The notes beneath the pieces were generated by a model, which ran no database searches, had not been told where the DNA came from, and was given only the letters and a program-made list of their open reading frames with translations. From NCBI GenBank assembly GCA_938049795.1, contig CALLCD010000245.1:1-11279 (forward strand): a DNA stretch of 11,279 nt. The letters are read 5' to 3'. Below, piece after piece: positions 1 through 7,027 of the stretch (positions within the stretch are counted from its first letter, which is position 1; each line of letters starts with the position of its first letter). The position numbers and the translations under genes are program-made. The DNA is from an uncultured Hyphomonadaceae bacterium (GTDB lineage: Bacteria > Pseudomonadota > Alphaproteobacteria > Caulobacterales > Hyphomonadaceae).

Positions 1-55
1 TCCGGTTAAACAGGGTGCGGGCGATCTCGCGATAATCGGGGGCTAAAGTCTGCAT
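1..55 (-). CDS. 5' end of an unidentified minus-strand gene (partial, runs off left edge)
   Basis: Read on the minus strand, an ATG at 55-53 opens a frame without a stop to the window edge; it translates as MQTLAPDYREIARTLFNR, 18 residues. A weak purine-rich AGGCG lies just before the ATG. The 70 bases to the divergent methyltransferase gene leave room for a promoter region. Eighteen residues are too few to name a family, and I recognise none. It could be a chance open frame; the main support is that the composition looks protein-like and that otherwise the left edge would be unexplained. Confidence 0.4.
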   Translation of the reverse strand, partial: MQTLAPDYREIARTLFNR

Positions 56-125
56 GACGCCTAGATGCCCGCTCGCGCGCAAAAGCTCAAGCCATGACGG
101 GCTGTGATGTGATAAGGGCGGGCCT

Positions 126-896
126 ATGGATTTTTCAAACCCCGCCCAGCGCCGCATCTTTTTCGAGATTCATGCCGGACTGCCGCGTCAAAGCGCGGGC
201 AGTGACGGGTCGACGCTGCGGGCGCTTTCGCTTGTGGCGGATCGGTTGCCGCCCGCGCCGGAGATTGCGGACATGGCCTGCGGACCTGGGGCTGCGGCCG
301 TGTTGCTGGCAGAGGCGCTGCCCGAGGCGAACGTCTGTGCGCTCGACCTGCATCAGCCTTTCCTCGATGAGTTAATCGCCCGCGCCGAGAAGGCCCGACT
401 TTTGGACCGTATCACGCCCCAATGCGCGGATATGGTGACGCCGCTCGCCGAGATGGGTCCGCTCGACATGATCTGGTGCGAGGGCGGTATTTACAATATT
501 GGCGTTGAGGCGGGCCTGCGCGCATGGAAACCGATGCTGCGTGCGGGCGGTCTGGTCGTGTTCAATGAGCCGGTCTGGCTGGTGGCGGAGACGGACCGCG
601 CGCCTGAGGTGCGGGCGTTCTGGGGCGGCTATGCTGGCATGACAGATGTGCAGGGCGTCGAGCGGGCGATAAAGGCGGCAGGGTACTCTTTGCTGGGCGG
701 GTTCGATCTGCCCGAGGCGGACTGGTGGGCGACCTATTATGATCCGATGCGCGAACGCCTTGATCGTCTGGCGGACACTTATGATGATGATACCAATGCC
801 CAAGCTCCGATGGCCCATACGCGCGCCGAGATTGACATGCGCGAGCGGTATGCCGCCGCCTATAATTACCGCTTTTTCGCCGTCCAGCTTACCTAG
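126..896 (+). CDS. class I SAM-dependent methyltransferase (Methyltransf_11/25-like)
   Basis: The protein of 256 residues is predicted to be a cytosolic enzyme transferring a methyl group from S-adenosylmethionine to an unknown acceptor. The Rossmann motif I is EIADMACGPG (residues 46-55; canonical form hh-D-x-G-C-G-P-G), the acidic residue ending strand 2 is D74 in CALDLHQPF, motif II-like CADM lies near 100-103, and DMIWCEGGIYNIG (114-126) is the strand-4 region. The start FFEIHAGLPRQ (12-22) and the later WWATYYDPM are typical, from memory, of a widespread uncharacterised methyltransferase family whose members begin FFEIHxGLPRxGPG. ATG 126 is chosen because AAGGG at 114-118 sits 7 bases upstream. 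Motif I has Met at 50 and Ala at 51 where Ile/Val and Gly are usual. The substrate cannot be deduced. The gene stands alone, tail to tail with the TlpA-like gene. Confidence 0.88.
   Translation: MDFSNPAQRRIFFEIHAGLPRQSAGSDGSTLRALSLVADRLPPAPEIADMACGPGAAAVLLAEALPEANVCALDLHQPFLDELIARAEKARLLDRITPQCADMVTPLAEMGPLDMIWCEGGIYNIGVEAGLRAWKPMLRAGGLVVFNEPVWLVAETDRAPEVRAFWGGYAGMTDVQGVERAIKAAGYSLLGGFDLPEADWWATYYDPMRERLDRLADTYDDDTNAQAPMAHTRAEIDMRERYAAAYNYRFFAVQLT
893..896. other. shared CTAG: overlapping stop codons of two convergent genes
   Basis: The plus-strand methyltransferase ends with TAG at 894-896 and the minus-strand TlpA gene ends with TAG at complement 895-893. The palindromic CTAG serves both. 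No intrinsic terminator hairpin with a T-run is visible around it, so transcripts probably overlap at their 3' ends or end inside the opposite gene. Confidence 0.9.
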
Positions 897-1489
897 CGAT
901 CCGCCGCGATAACGGCATCAATCAGCGCGACGGCTTCAAAACTCGACCAATCGAGCTCTCCGGCATAGCGGGCGATCTCGACGCCTTGGGCATTGTAAAG
1001 CACGCTGGTCGGGAAGCCGCGCGCGCCGATGTCATAGGTGATTTTATAGTCCGGCGCATGGTAGAGCGAGAGGACGCCGCCGCTCCAGCGGGCAAGTTCG
1101 GTGCGGGCATGGTCGCGGTCTTCTTCGGCATCGACACTGATCGCGATCACATCAAACGCCTCGCCTCCGCGCGCGGTTTGTAGCGCGGCGAGGGTCGGCA
1201 TCTCCCGCTCGCACGGCCCGCACCATGTCGCCCAGAGATTAACGAGCACCGCCTTGCCGCGCAGGTCCGGCAGTGTGATCGCCGAACCGTCCGGCGCGAT
1301 AAAGTCTGCACCCTCGATTTGCTCTCCGGCATAGGCGAAATCGAGGCCTTCAAGCGCGCCTTTGCCATAGCGTTCGAACGGGGCGGACGGCGCGCGGCCT
1401 GCGCTTGCACTGCCAAGAACATAGACAATTGCGCCGCCAAGCGCCAAAAGCATTGCGATGATCAAAGTGCGGGTCAGATTTTGCGGCAT
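893..1489 (-). CDS. TlpA-family thiol:disulfide oxidoreductase, membrane-anchored thioredoxin fold
   Basis: The 198-residue protein has an uncleaved N-terminal membrane anchor (about residues 8-27, IIAMLLALGGAIVYVLG) followed by a periplasmic thioredoxin/AhpC-TSA-like domain. The active site is W89-C90-G91-P92-C93 in LWATWCGPCEREMP, and the cis-proline is P160 in RGFPTSVLY; both are intact, so it should be redox active. Relatives (TlpA, ResA, CcmG) reduce periplasmic cysteines, for example in copper-chaperone or cytochrome c maturation; which partner is used here cannot be seen, since no cytochrome gene is nearby. The start ATG (complement 1489-1487) is well supported by AAGGAG at complement 1501-1496, 6 bases upstream. 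It is head to head with argH, a pairing I recall from other alphaproteobacterial genomes. Its stop overlaps that of the methyltransferase. Confidence 0.93.
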   Translation of the reverse strand: MPQNLTRTLIIAMLLALGGAIVYVLGSASAGRAPSAPFERYGKGALEGLDFAYAGEQIEGADFIAPDGSAITLPDLRGKAVLVNLWATWCGPCEREMPTLAALQTARGGEAFDVIAISVDAEEDRDHARTELARWSGGVLSLYHAPDYKITYDIGARGFPTSVLYNAQGVEIARYAGELDWSSFEAVALIDAVIAADR

Positions 1490-1495
1490 CGCGCT

Positions 1496-1507
1496 CTCCT
1501 TGAAGGA
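1496..1507. promoter_or_regulatory. back-to-back ribosome binding sites of tlpA (-) and argH (+)
   Basis: The 24 bases between the two start codons hold both Shine-Dalgarno sequences: AAGGAG for the minus-strand TlpA gene (complement 1501-1496) and AAGGA for argH (1503-1507). Together they form the perfect dyad TCCTTGAAGGA (1497-1507). The sites fix both starts. Each transcript's leader must begin within the other gene or the genes are transcribed from promoters lying in each other's coding sequence, because 24 bases cannot hold two promoters and two binding sites. Confidence 0.8.
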
Positions 1508-1513
1508 ACAGAT

Positions 1514-2944
1514 ATGGCGGACGAGACGGAAAAAGGCCAGAAAATGTGGGGTGGACGCTTCGCCGCACAGCCGAGCGATATTATGGAAGCGATCAATGCG
1601 TCAATCGACGTAGATCAGCGCATGGCACGCGAAGATATTGCCGGCTCGCGCGCCCATGCGGACATGCTGGCGGCGACGGGGATTATCTCGGCCGATGACA
1701 ATGCCCAAATCCAACAGGGACTAGAGACGATTGAGGGCGAGATCACCGCGGGCACGTTCCCGTTTTCGCGCGCGCTTGAAGACATTCACATGAACATTGA
1801 AGCAAGGCTCAAAGATCTGATCGGCGAGCCTGCTGGACGGCTGCACACGGCCCGCTCGCGCAATGATCAGGTCGTCACTGATTTCCGGCTCTGGACGCGC
1901 GGCGCACTGACCGAAGCCTCCGAACAGCTTGAGGCGCTGCAAGTCGCGCTGGTCAAGCAGGCGGGCACACACACGGACACGATCATGCCGGGCTTTACCC
2001 ATTTGCAGACCGCCCAGCCGGTCACGCTTGGCCATCATCTGCTCGCCTATGTCGAAATGCTCGACCGCGACAGAGGACGGCTTGGCGATGGCCTGGTGCG
2101 CGGCAATGAGTGTCCGCTCGGGGCGGCAGCGCTGGCGGGGACGGGCTTTCCGATTGACCGGCATATGACCGCCGCAGCGCTCGGCTTTGACGGGCCGATG
2201 GCCAATTCGCTGGACGCGGTGTCTGCGCGCGATTTTGCGCTTGAGGCGCTTTCGGCGCTGTCGATTGCGGCGACGCATCTGTCGCGTCTGGCCGAAGAGA
2301 TTGTGCTGTGGACCTCGGCGCAGTTTGCCTTTGCGCGCTTGTCGGATGCGTGGTCCACGGGCTCGTCGATTATGCCGCAAAAGCGCAATCCCGATGCCGC
2401 CGAGCTTGTGCGGGCGAAAGCGGGGTTGATTACGAGCCGGTTCATGGCGCTGCAAAGCGCGGTGAAAGCCTTGCCGCTCGCCTATGCCAAGGATTTACAA
2501 GACGATAAGGCGCTGACGTTTGATGCGTTTGACACGTTTGACCTGTGCGCGCGGGCGATGACGGGAATGATCGAGACGATCACCTTCTATCCGGATGCCA
2601 TGCGCAAAGCGGCCGCAAAAGGCTTTTCAACGGCGACGGATCTGGCTGATTTTCTCGTCCGCGAGCTTGGCTTGCCATTTCGCGAGGCGCACCATGTGAC
2701 GGGGCGGCTTGTGGCGATGGCTGAGGCCGCTGACATGGATCTTGCAGATCTCGACATGGTGCAAATGCAGAGCGTCGAGCCGCGCCTTACCGATGCCATA
2801 TATTCGGTTTTGACTGTCGAGAAATCTGCGGCAAGCCGGACAAGTTTCGGCGGGACGGCCCCGTCCGAAGTTGCACGCCAAGTCGCAGCATGGGAAGAAA
2901 GACTGAACGCAGAGATAGGAGACCCCGATGGACTTCACGCTTAA
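1514..2944 (+). CDS. argH: argininosuccinate lyase
   Basis: This cytosolic enzyme (476 residues, tetrameric in the family) splits argininosuccinate into arginine and fumarate, the last step of arginine synthesis. Family hallmarks are MWGGRF (11-16), the HTARSRNDQV segment (111-120), FTHLQTAQP (161-169; H163 in the catalytic histidine region), the fumarase/aspartase superfamily signature GSSIMPQKRNPD (283-294) with the flexible-loop serine pair S284-S285, and SFGGTAP near the C-terminus (444-450). Length matches the usual 460-480. ATG 1514 is chosen because AAGGA at 1503-1507 precedes it by 6 bases; ATG 1544 (MWGGRF) is a weaker alternative. The frame stays open upstream to 1319, but that part overlaps tlpA antisense and has no family resemblance. 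It is the first gene of the operon and overlaps the lipoprotein gene by 17 bases. Confidence 0.97.
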   Translation: MADETEKGQKMWGGRFAAQPSDIMEAINASIDVDQRMAREDIAGSRAHADMLAATGIISADDNAQIQQGLETIEGEITAGTFPFSRALEDIHMNIEARLKDLIGEPAGRLHTARSRNDQVVTDFRLWTRGALTEASEQLEALQVALVKQAGTHTDTIMPGFTHLQTAQPVTLGHHLLAYVEMLDRDRGRLGDGLVRGNECPLGAAALAGTGFPIDRHMTAAALGFDGPMANSLDAVSARDFALEALSALSIAATHLSRLAEEIVLWTSAQFAFARLSDAWSTGSSIMPQKRNPDAAELVRAKAGLITSRFMALQSAVKALPLAYAKDLQDDKALTFDAFDTFDLCARAMTGMIETITFYPDAMRKAAAKGFSTATDLADFLVRELGLPFREAHHVTGRLVAMAEAADMDLADLDMVQMQSVEPRLTDAIYSVLTVEKSAASRTSFGGTAPSEVARQVAAWEERLNAEIGDPDGLHA

Positions 2945-3200
2945 GACCCTATTGCTCGCCATATCGGCGCTTACGCTTCTGGCCGGATGCGGCTCGCGCG
3001 GTGGGCTGGAACGCCCTGATCCTGTCTTCAGGGATGTCAAACCAGTCGAGACAAGAGCCGAGCCTGCCCCAGAGGTCGAGGTGCGCGTGCGGCCACGGAC
3101 CAATGAACTGGGCGGCGAACTGCCGATCCCGATGCCCACGGATGAGGTCGACAGTGCGCCTCTTCCCGATGTCGCAACAGATCAAGACGTGTCAGGGTAA
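2928..3200 (+). CDS. small LptM-like outer-membrane lipoprotein
   Basis: The 90-residue product has a classic lipoprotein signal: short N-terminus with one lysine (K6), hydrophobic stretch (7-18), lipobox LLAGC with acylated Cys21. Residue +2 is Gly, not Asp, so by the Lol rule it should go to the outer membrane. After the cysteine comes C-G-S-R-G-G-L-E-R-P (21-30), matching the C-G-x-[KR]-G-x-L-x-x-P pattern of the LptM/YifL family. In E. coli, LptM assists maturation of the LPS transporter LptD, and related genes sit next to lysA or dapF in gammaproteobacteria. The rest (31-90) is Pro/Glu/Asp-rich and probably disordered, making it longer than E. coli LptM. ATG 2928 is preceded by AGGAGA, overlaps the end of argH by 17 bases and leaves 3 bases to lysA. 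Membership of the family is inferred from motif and context. Confidence 0.82.
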   Translation: MDFTLKTLLLAISALTLLAGCGSRGGLERPDPVFRDVKPVETRAEPAPEVEVRVRPRTNELGGELPIPMPTDEVDSAPLPDVATDQDVSG

Positions 3201-3203
3201 GTT

Positions 3204-4469
3204 TTGCATCATTTTGATTACAAGGCCGGACGGCTGCACTGCGAAGACGTTGATCTTGGCGAGATTGCGGATGCCGTCGGAACGCCGCTCTATGTCTATT
3301 CCACAGCCACACTGCGCCGCCATGCCAATGTGATCGCGAACGCGTTTGCCGACATTGATTGCCTGATCGCCTATTCGGTCAAAGCCAATGGCAATCTGGC
3401 GGTTCTGGCGACGCTGGCGGCTGAAGGCTGCGGGGCGGATGTGGTCAGTGGCGGCGAGATGATGCGGGCCATCAAGGCCGGTATTCCACCTGAACGCATT
3501 GTGTTTTCCGGCGTTGGCAAGACGCGCGCGGAAATGGCGCTTGGGCTGGAGCAGGGCATCCACCAGTTCAATGTCGAAAGCGGCGCAGAGCTTGAAACTC
3601 TGTCGGAGGTGGCCGTCGGGCTTGGCCTCAAAGCGCCGGTGGCCGTGCGGGTCAATCCGGACGTGGCCGCAGGTGGGCATCCGAATATCTCGACCGGCAA
3701 ACAGGGCGACAAGTTTGGTGTGCCTTGGCAAGAGGCTGAAAACCTGTATGCGCGCGCGGGCGAACTGGACGGCATCCATGTCTGCGGGGTGGACGTTCAT
3801 ATCGGTTCGCAAATTGGCGATCTCGACCCGATGCGGCGGGCTTTTGTCAAAACCGTAGACCTCACAAGGCGGCTGCGCGATCAGGGCCATAAGATCAGCC
3901 GGATCGACTTTGGCGGCGGCTTGGGCATTCCCTATGCGGCGGGCGATGCGCCTGCGTCTCCGGCCGATTATGCCGCGATGGTGCGCGAGGTTATCGGCGA
4001 TCTGCCGGTGCAGGTCATTCTCGAGCCCGGCCGCGTGATTGCCGGAAATGCGGGTGTGATGATCACCGAAGCGCTCTACCAGAAACCCGCGCCCGACCGG
4101 ACCTTCCTGATTGTGGATGCGGGGATGAATGATCTGATGCGTCCGGCGCTTTATGCGGCCCATCATGATGTTTTGCCGCTCAGTGCGCCTGACGAAAACA
4201 GCCGGAACGCTCCGTTCGATATTGTCGGGCCGATCTGCGAATCCACGGACAAATTCGCCGCAAAGCGCGATTTACCGCCCATATCCCCCGGTGACCGGCT
4301 CGCCTTTCTCTCCGCAGGTGCCTATGGCGCCGTCTTGTCATCACAATATAATGCGAGACCTCTGGTCCCCGAAGTGCTTGTGGATGGGGAAAATTATGCC
4401 ATCGTAAGGCGACGACCGAGCTTTGAAGAGATGACGCAATTGGAGGCGATGCCGGATTGGTTGAGCTGA
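3204..4469 (+). CDS. lysA: diaminopimelate decarboxylase
   Basis: This cytosolic PLP enzyme (421 residues) decarboxylates meso-diaminopimelate to L-lysine, so it also draws on the precursor pool for peptidoglycan. Visible fold-type III features in order: PLP lysine K60 in AYSVKANGN, SGGEM (82-86), HIGSQI (199-204), the phosphate-binding DFGGGLGIPY (235-244), EPGRVIAGNAG (274-284), catalytic Cys345 in GPICESTD, and AGAYG (371-375) with Y374. All key residues are present and the length is typical. The start is TTG 3204: it gives the family-typical N-terminus MHHFDYKAGRLHCEDV, AGGG at 3194-3197 lies 6 bases upstream, and no ATG fits. It lies 3 bases after the lipoprotein gene and its end overlaps the TIGR02302 gene by 13 bases. 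A TTG start may keep expression modest. Confidence 0.97.
   Translation: MHHFDYKAGRLHCEDVDLGEIADAVGTPLYVYSTATLRRHANVIANAFADIDCLIAYSVKANGNLAVLATLAAEGCGADVVSGGEMMRAIKAGIPPERIVFSGVGKTRAEMALGLEQGIHQFNVESGAELETLSEVAVGLGLKAPVAVRVNPDVAAGGHPNISTGKQGDKFGVPWQEAENLYARAGELDGIHVCGVDVHIGSQIGDLDPMRRAFVKTVDLTRRLRDQGHKISRIDFGGGLGIPYAAGDAPASPADYAAMVREVIGDLPVQVILEPGRVIAGNAGVMITEALYQKPAPDRTFLIVDAGMNDLMRPALYAAHHDVLPLSAPDENSRNAPFDIVGPICESTDKFAAKRDLPPISPGDRLAFLSAGAYGAVLSSQYNARPLVPEVLVDGENYAIVRRRPSFEEMTQLEAMPDWLS
4442..4459 (+). promoter_or_regulatory. Shine-Dalgarno and TTG start inside lysA (translational coupling)
   Basis: GGAGG at 4442-4446 lies within the last codons of lysA and precedes the TTG at 4457-4459 by 10 bases. 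The only other in-frame start-like codon nearby is CTG 4466. The site is covered by ribosomes reading lysA, so the TIGR02302 gene is probably translated mainly by coupling. Confidence 0.6.
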
Positions 4470-7021
4470 AACGCATAAAAGGCCTTGCCGCCAAAATCGC
4501 GCTCACACGGGCGCATCTGGTCGTTTTGCGCACAATTGAGGCGTTTGGCAGCTTGATCCTGCTTTTGGCGGGCTTTGTGGCGCTGGCGCTGTTTGGCGTG
4601 TTCGGACTGTTATCCGCGCCGGTACAGGCGGGTGTTGCACTCGTGTTTTTTGTCATGGCCATCGTGTTCGGCTGGCGCGGCTTCAAGCGGTTTGACTGGC
4701 CTGAAGAGATCGAAGCGCGCAACGGGCTGGATCGCGCGGATGAACTGCGCCCGATTGCTTCGCTGACCGACCGGCCTGCCGACCCGACGCCGGACGGGCA
4801 TATTCTCTGGCAGGCCCATCTGACGCGTTTGCGCAAAGCCGCCGCCAAGCTGAAACTGCCGACCTTCGGAGCCCTCTGGCGCGTGGTCGACCCGCTTTAC
4901 CTGCGCGCCATTGTGCCTGCGATTGTGCTGGTCGGGTTTCTCGTTGCCGGTGGCCAAAGCGGGGACCGGCTCTCTGAGGCTTTGTCGCCGGACATTGGCG
5001 CAATGATGGGCGGGCAGAATGTCCGTGTCGAGGCGTGGATTGTCGCCCCTGATCATACGCGCGCGCCGCCCGTCTTCCTCAAGCCCGATGCCCAAAATGT
5101 GCGCGTTCCGGCGGGCTCGGTGGTCACGATCAGGGCGCAGGCACGCTCTGCCCCCAAACTCGTCAACCGCAGCGGCCGGTCGCGTAAATCCACAAAGTTC
5201 AAACCAACCCCGGATGGCGCATATGAAGTGACCAGCGTCATCGAGGCGGACACGGAGCTGACGGTTAATTGGTGGGGCAAGCGCGCAGGGTGGAGCATTT
5301 TAGCCTCGCCCGACGCGCCGCCCATGGTGGCCTTTGTGTCCGAGCCATCCCTTGGCGAAGGCGACAACACGGTCTTCTCGTGGAAGGCCGAGGATGATTA
5401 CGGCATTGCGCGGCTGGAACTGGCGCTCAGCCTTTCCACCCCGCACCCCGATGCGCCCGATGAAGAACGCCGCGCCGTGGTCGAATTGCCGGGCGCGGGC
5501 CTGAAAGCTGCCGAAGCGGACGCGGCGCTTGATCTGGTCCGCCATCCTTGGGCAGGGCTGCCGGTCAGCGCGCGTCTGGTCGCAACCGACGGGTCTGGTC
5601 AGGAAGGGACAAGCGCGCCTTATGAGTTCACACTGCCCGAAAAACTCCTGCTGCAAACCCTCGCCCAAGCCATTCAGGAAGCCCGCGTCACCGCCCTGCG
5701 CGAGCCGAGGGCATACGAGACGGACACATGGATCAACCGCCTCGAAGCGGCCCCCGACGGCATCAAGCGCGCCGACCGTATGCTCGAAGCGATCACATTC
5801 GAAGGCCACCGGTTTTTCGACCAATATGGCCTCTACACGGCGCTTGTCACCGCGCGCGGCATATTCAAACATGCAAGCTCCACCGAAGAGGCGGCGGGCA
5901 CGGACGACTTGCTCTGGGCGGCCGTGCTCAAGGCGGAATATGGCAGCGCGGCGGACGCTCTGGCCGCGCTCCTGGCAGCAAAGAAAGCGCTCGAAGATGC
6001 TTTGCGTGATGGGGCGTCCGAAGAGGAAATTGCGCGTCTGACCGATGCGTTCCGGCAAGCGGCTGAAAACTATGTGCAGGCCAAGCTCGCCGAAGCCATC
6101 GCCAATGGACTGCCAGAAGGCGCAAGCGAAGACGGGCTCGACAATCAGCAAGCGGGCGGCGGCGTGCCATCTGTCGGGCAGAATGGGTTTGAAGACATGC
6201 TCAACGCGCTTGAGGATCTGACTGAAACCGGCGCATCCGATCAGGCCCGCCAGCTTTTGTCCGATATTACCAATATGCTCGAAAACCTCGAATTCCAGCA
6301 GGGCGACGGTTCGGGCGGGGATGGCTTTGCGCTCCCCAGCGACGGCACCGGCGAAGAGGGCGAGGAAAGTGCCGAGCAGCAAGAGCTATCCGACCAGATC
6401 GAGGAACTGGCCGAAGCTCTGCGCGAACAGCGTGAGCTTAATGACGAGACACTCGAAGCCAGGCGTCAGGGCCGCGAACGCAATGAGCAAGAGGGCACTG
6501 GCCAAGCGCTCGCCGAGCGTCAACGCGAACTGGGTGAGGCGCTTGATGAACTGGCCGAACGCGGCGAGGCGGGCGGTTCCGAGGGCGAAGATGGGACAGA
6601 AGGTGGCAGCGGCGACGAGACCGGCGAAGAGCCGGGCGGCGGCGGTGTGGACCCTGAAGCGCTGGCACAAGCGCGCGAGGCTCAGCGCCGCGCCGCCGAT
6701 GCGCTCGAACGCGGTCAGTTTAGCCGCGCCGAACGCAATCAAGGGCTGGCCACCGAACGCTTGCGCGACATTGCAGGCGAGCTTGCCGAACAGCTTGACG
6801 CGCTCGAGGAAGGTCAGGATGGACGCGAAGGCCCCGACGGCCAGACCGATCCATTTGGCAATCCCATTGGCGGGGTCAATGATGGCAGCGGCGTCGATGT
6901 GCCCGACAAATCCGAACGCCAGCGCGCGCTCGACATTCTCGAAGAGCTGCGCGAGCGCTATGGCGAAACCGAGGATGAGGATGAACGCAACTATCTCGAA
7001 CGCCTGCTCGACCGATTTTAG
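4457..7021 (+). CDS. TIGR02302/DUF4175 family membrane protein with low-complexity C-terminal half
   Basis: The 854-residue protein belongs to a family found mainly in Alphaproteobacteria with no established function. The N-terminus has predicted membrane segments at about 29-51 and 55-75 and a third at 150-166; between them lies a charged cytoplasmic-type loop with WPEEIEARNGLDRADELRPI (81-100). Residues 170-540 are a large soluble, probably periplasmic region. From about 550 on it is Glu/Gln/Gly/Asp-rich with coiled-coil stretches (EELAEALREQREL and similar), ending in DPFGNP (about 797-802) and the family-typical tail ERQRALDILEELRERYG...RNYLERLLDRF (820-854). The start is taken as TTG 4457, 10 bases after GGAGG (4442-4446), giving a 13-base overlap with lysA; no in-frame ATG occurs near the N-terminus. 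Linkage to lysA and a lipoprotein hints at an envelope role, which is inference. Confidence 0.87.
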   Translation: MVELKRIKGLAAKIALTRAHLVVLRTIEAFGSLILLLAGFVALALFGVFGLLSAPVQAGVALVFFVMAIVFGWRGFKRFDWPEEIEARNGLDRADELRPIASLTDRPADPTPDGHILWQAHLTRLRKAAAKLKLPTFGALWRVVDPLYLRAIVPAIVLVGFLVAGGQSGDRLSEALSPDIGAMMGGQNVRVEAWIVAPDHTRAPPVFLKPDAQNVRVPAGSVVTIRAQARSAPKLVNRSGRSRKSTKFKPTPDGAYEVTSVIEADTELTVNWWGKRAGWSILASPDAPPMVAFVSEPSLGEGDNTVFSWKAEDDYGIARLELALSLSTPHPDAPDEERRAVVELPGAGLKAAEADAALDLVRHPWAGLPVSARLVATDGSGQEGTSAPYEFTLPEKLLLQTLAQAIQEARVTALREPRAYETDTWINRLEAAPDGIKRADRMLEAITFEGHRFFDQYGLYTALVTARGIFKHASSTEEAAGTDDLLWAAVLKAEYGSAADALAALLAAKKALEDALRDGASEEEIARLTDAFRQAAENYVQAKLAEAIANGLPEGASEDGLDNQQAGGGVPSVGQNGFEDMLNALEDLTETGASDQARQLLSDITNMLENLEFQQGDGSGGDGFALPSDGTGEEGEESAEQQELSDQIEELAEALREQRELNDETLEARRQGRERNEQEGTGQALAERQRELGEALDELAERGEAGGSEGEDGTEGGSGDETGEEPGGGGVDPEALAQAREAQRRAADALERGQFSRAERNQGLATERLRDIAGELAEQLDALEEGQDGREGPDGQTDPFGNPIGGVNDGSGVDVPDKSERQRALDILEELRERYGETEDEDERNYLERLLDRF

Positions 7022-7027
7022 CCCGCT

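Noticed and set aside
372..818. 148-residue minus-strand frame opposite the methyltransferase
   Set aside because: Aligned antisense shadow; the sense gene has clear SAM-binding motifs.
1319..1513. 65-residue N-terminal extension of ArgH
   Set aside because: It lies antisense to the TlpA coding sequence, has no similarity to ArgH N-termini, and ATG 1514 has a good ribosome binding site.
1721..2455. 244-residue minus-strand frame opposite argH
   Set aside because: Aligned antisense shadow of argH with an Arg-rich translation.
3192..4166. 324-residue minus-strand frame opposite lysA
   Set aside because: Codon-aligned with lysA, rich in His/Arg/Ile of the kind produced by reverse reading; lysA itself is beyond doubt.
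5300..6382. 360-residue minus-strand frame inside the TIGR02302 gene
   Set aside because: Codon-aligned antisense shadow of a GC-rich gene; no ribosome site and no recognisable domain.
6300..6660. GC-rich, repetitive-looking DNA that might be a tandem repeat or CRISPR-like array
   Set aside because: It is the Glu/Gly-rich low-complexity coding region of the TIGR02302 protein; no fixed unit length or spacer structure is visible.
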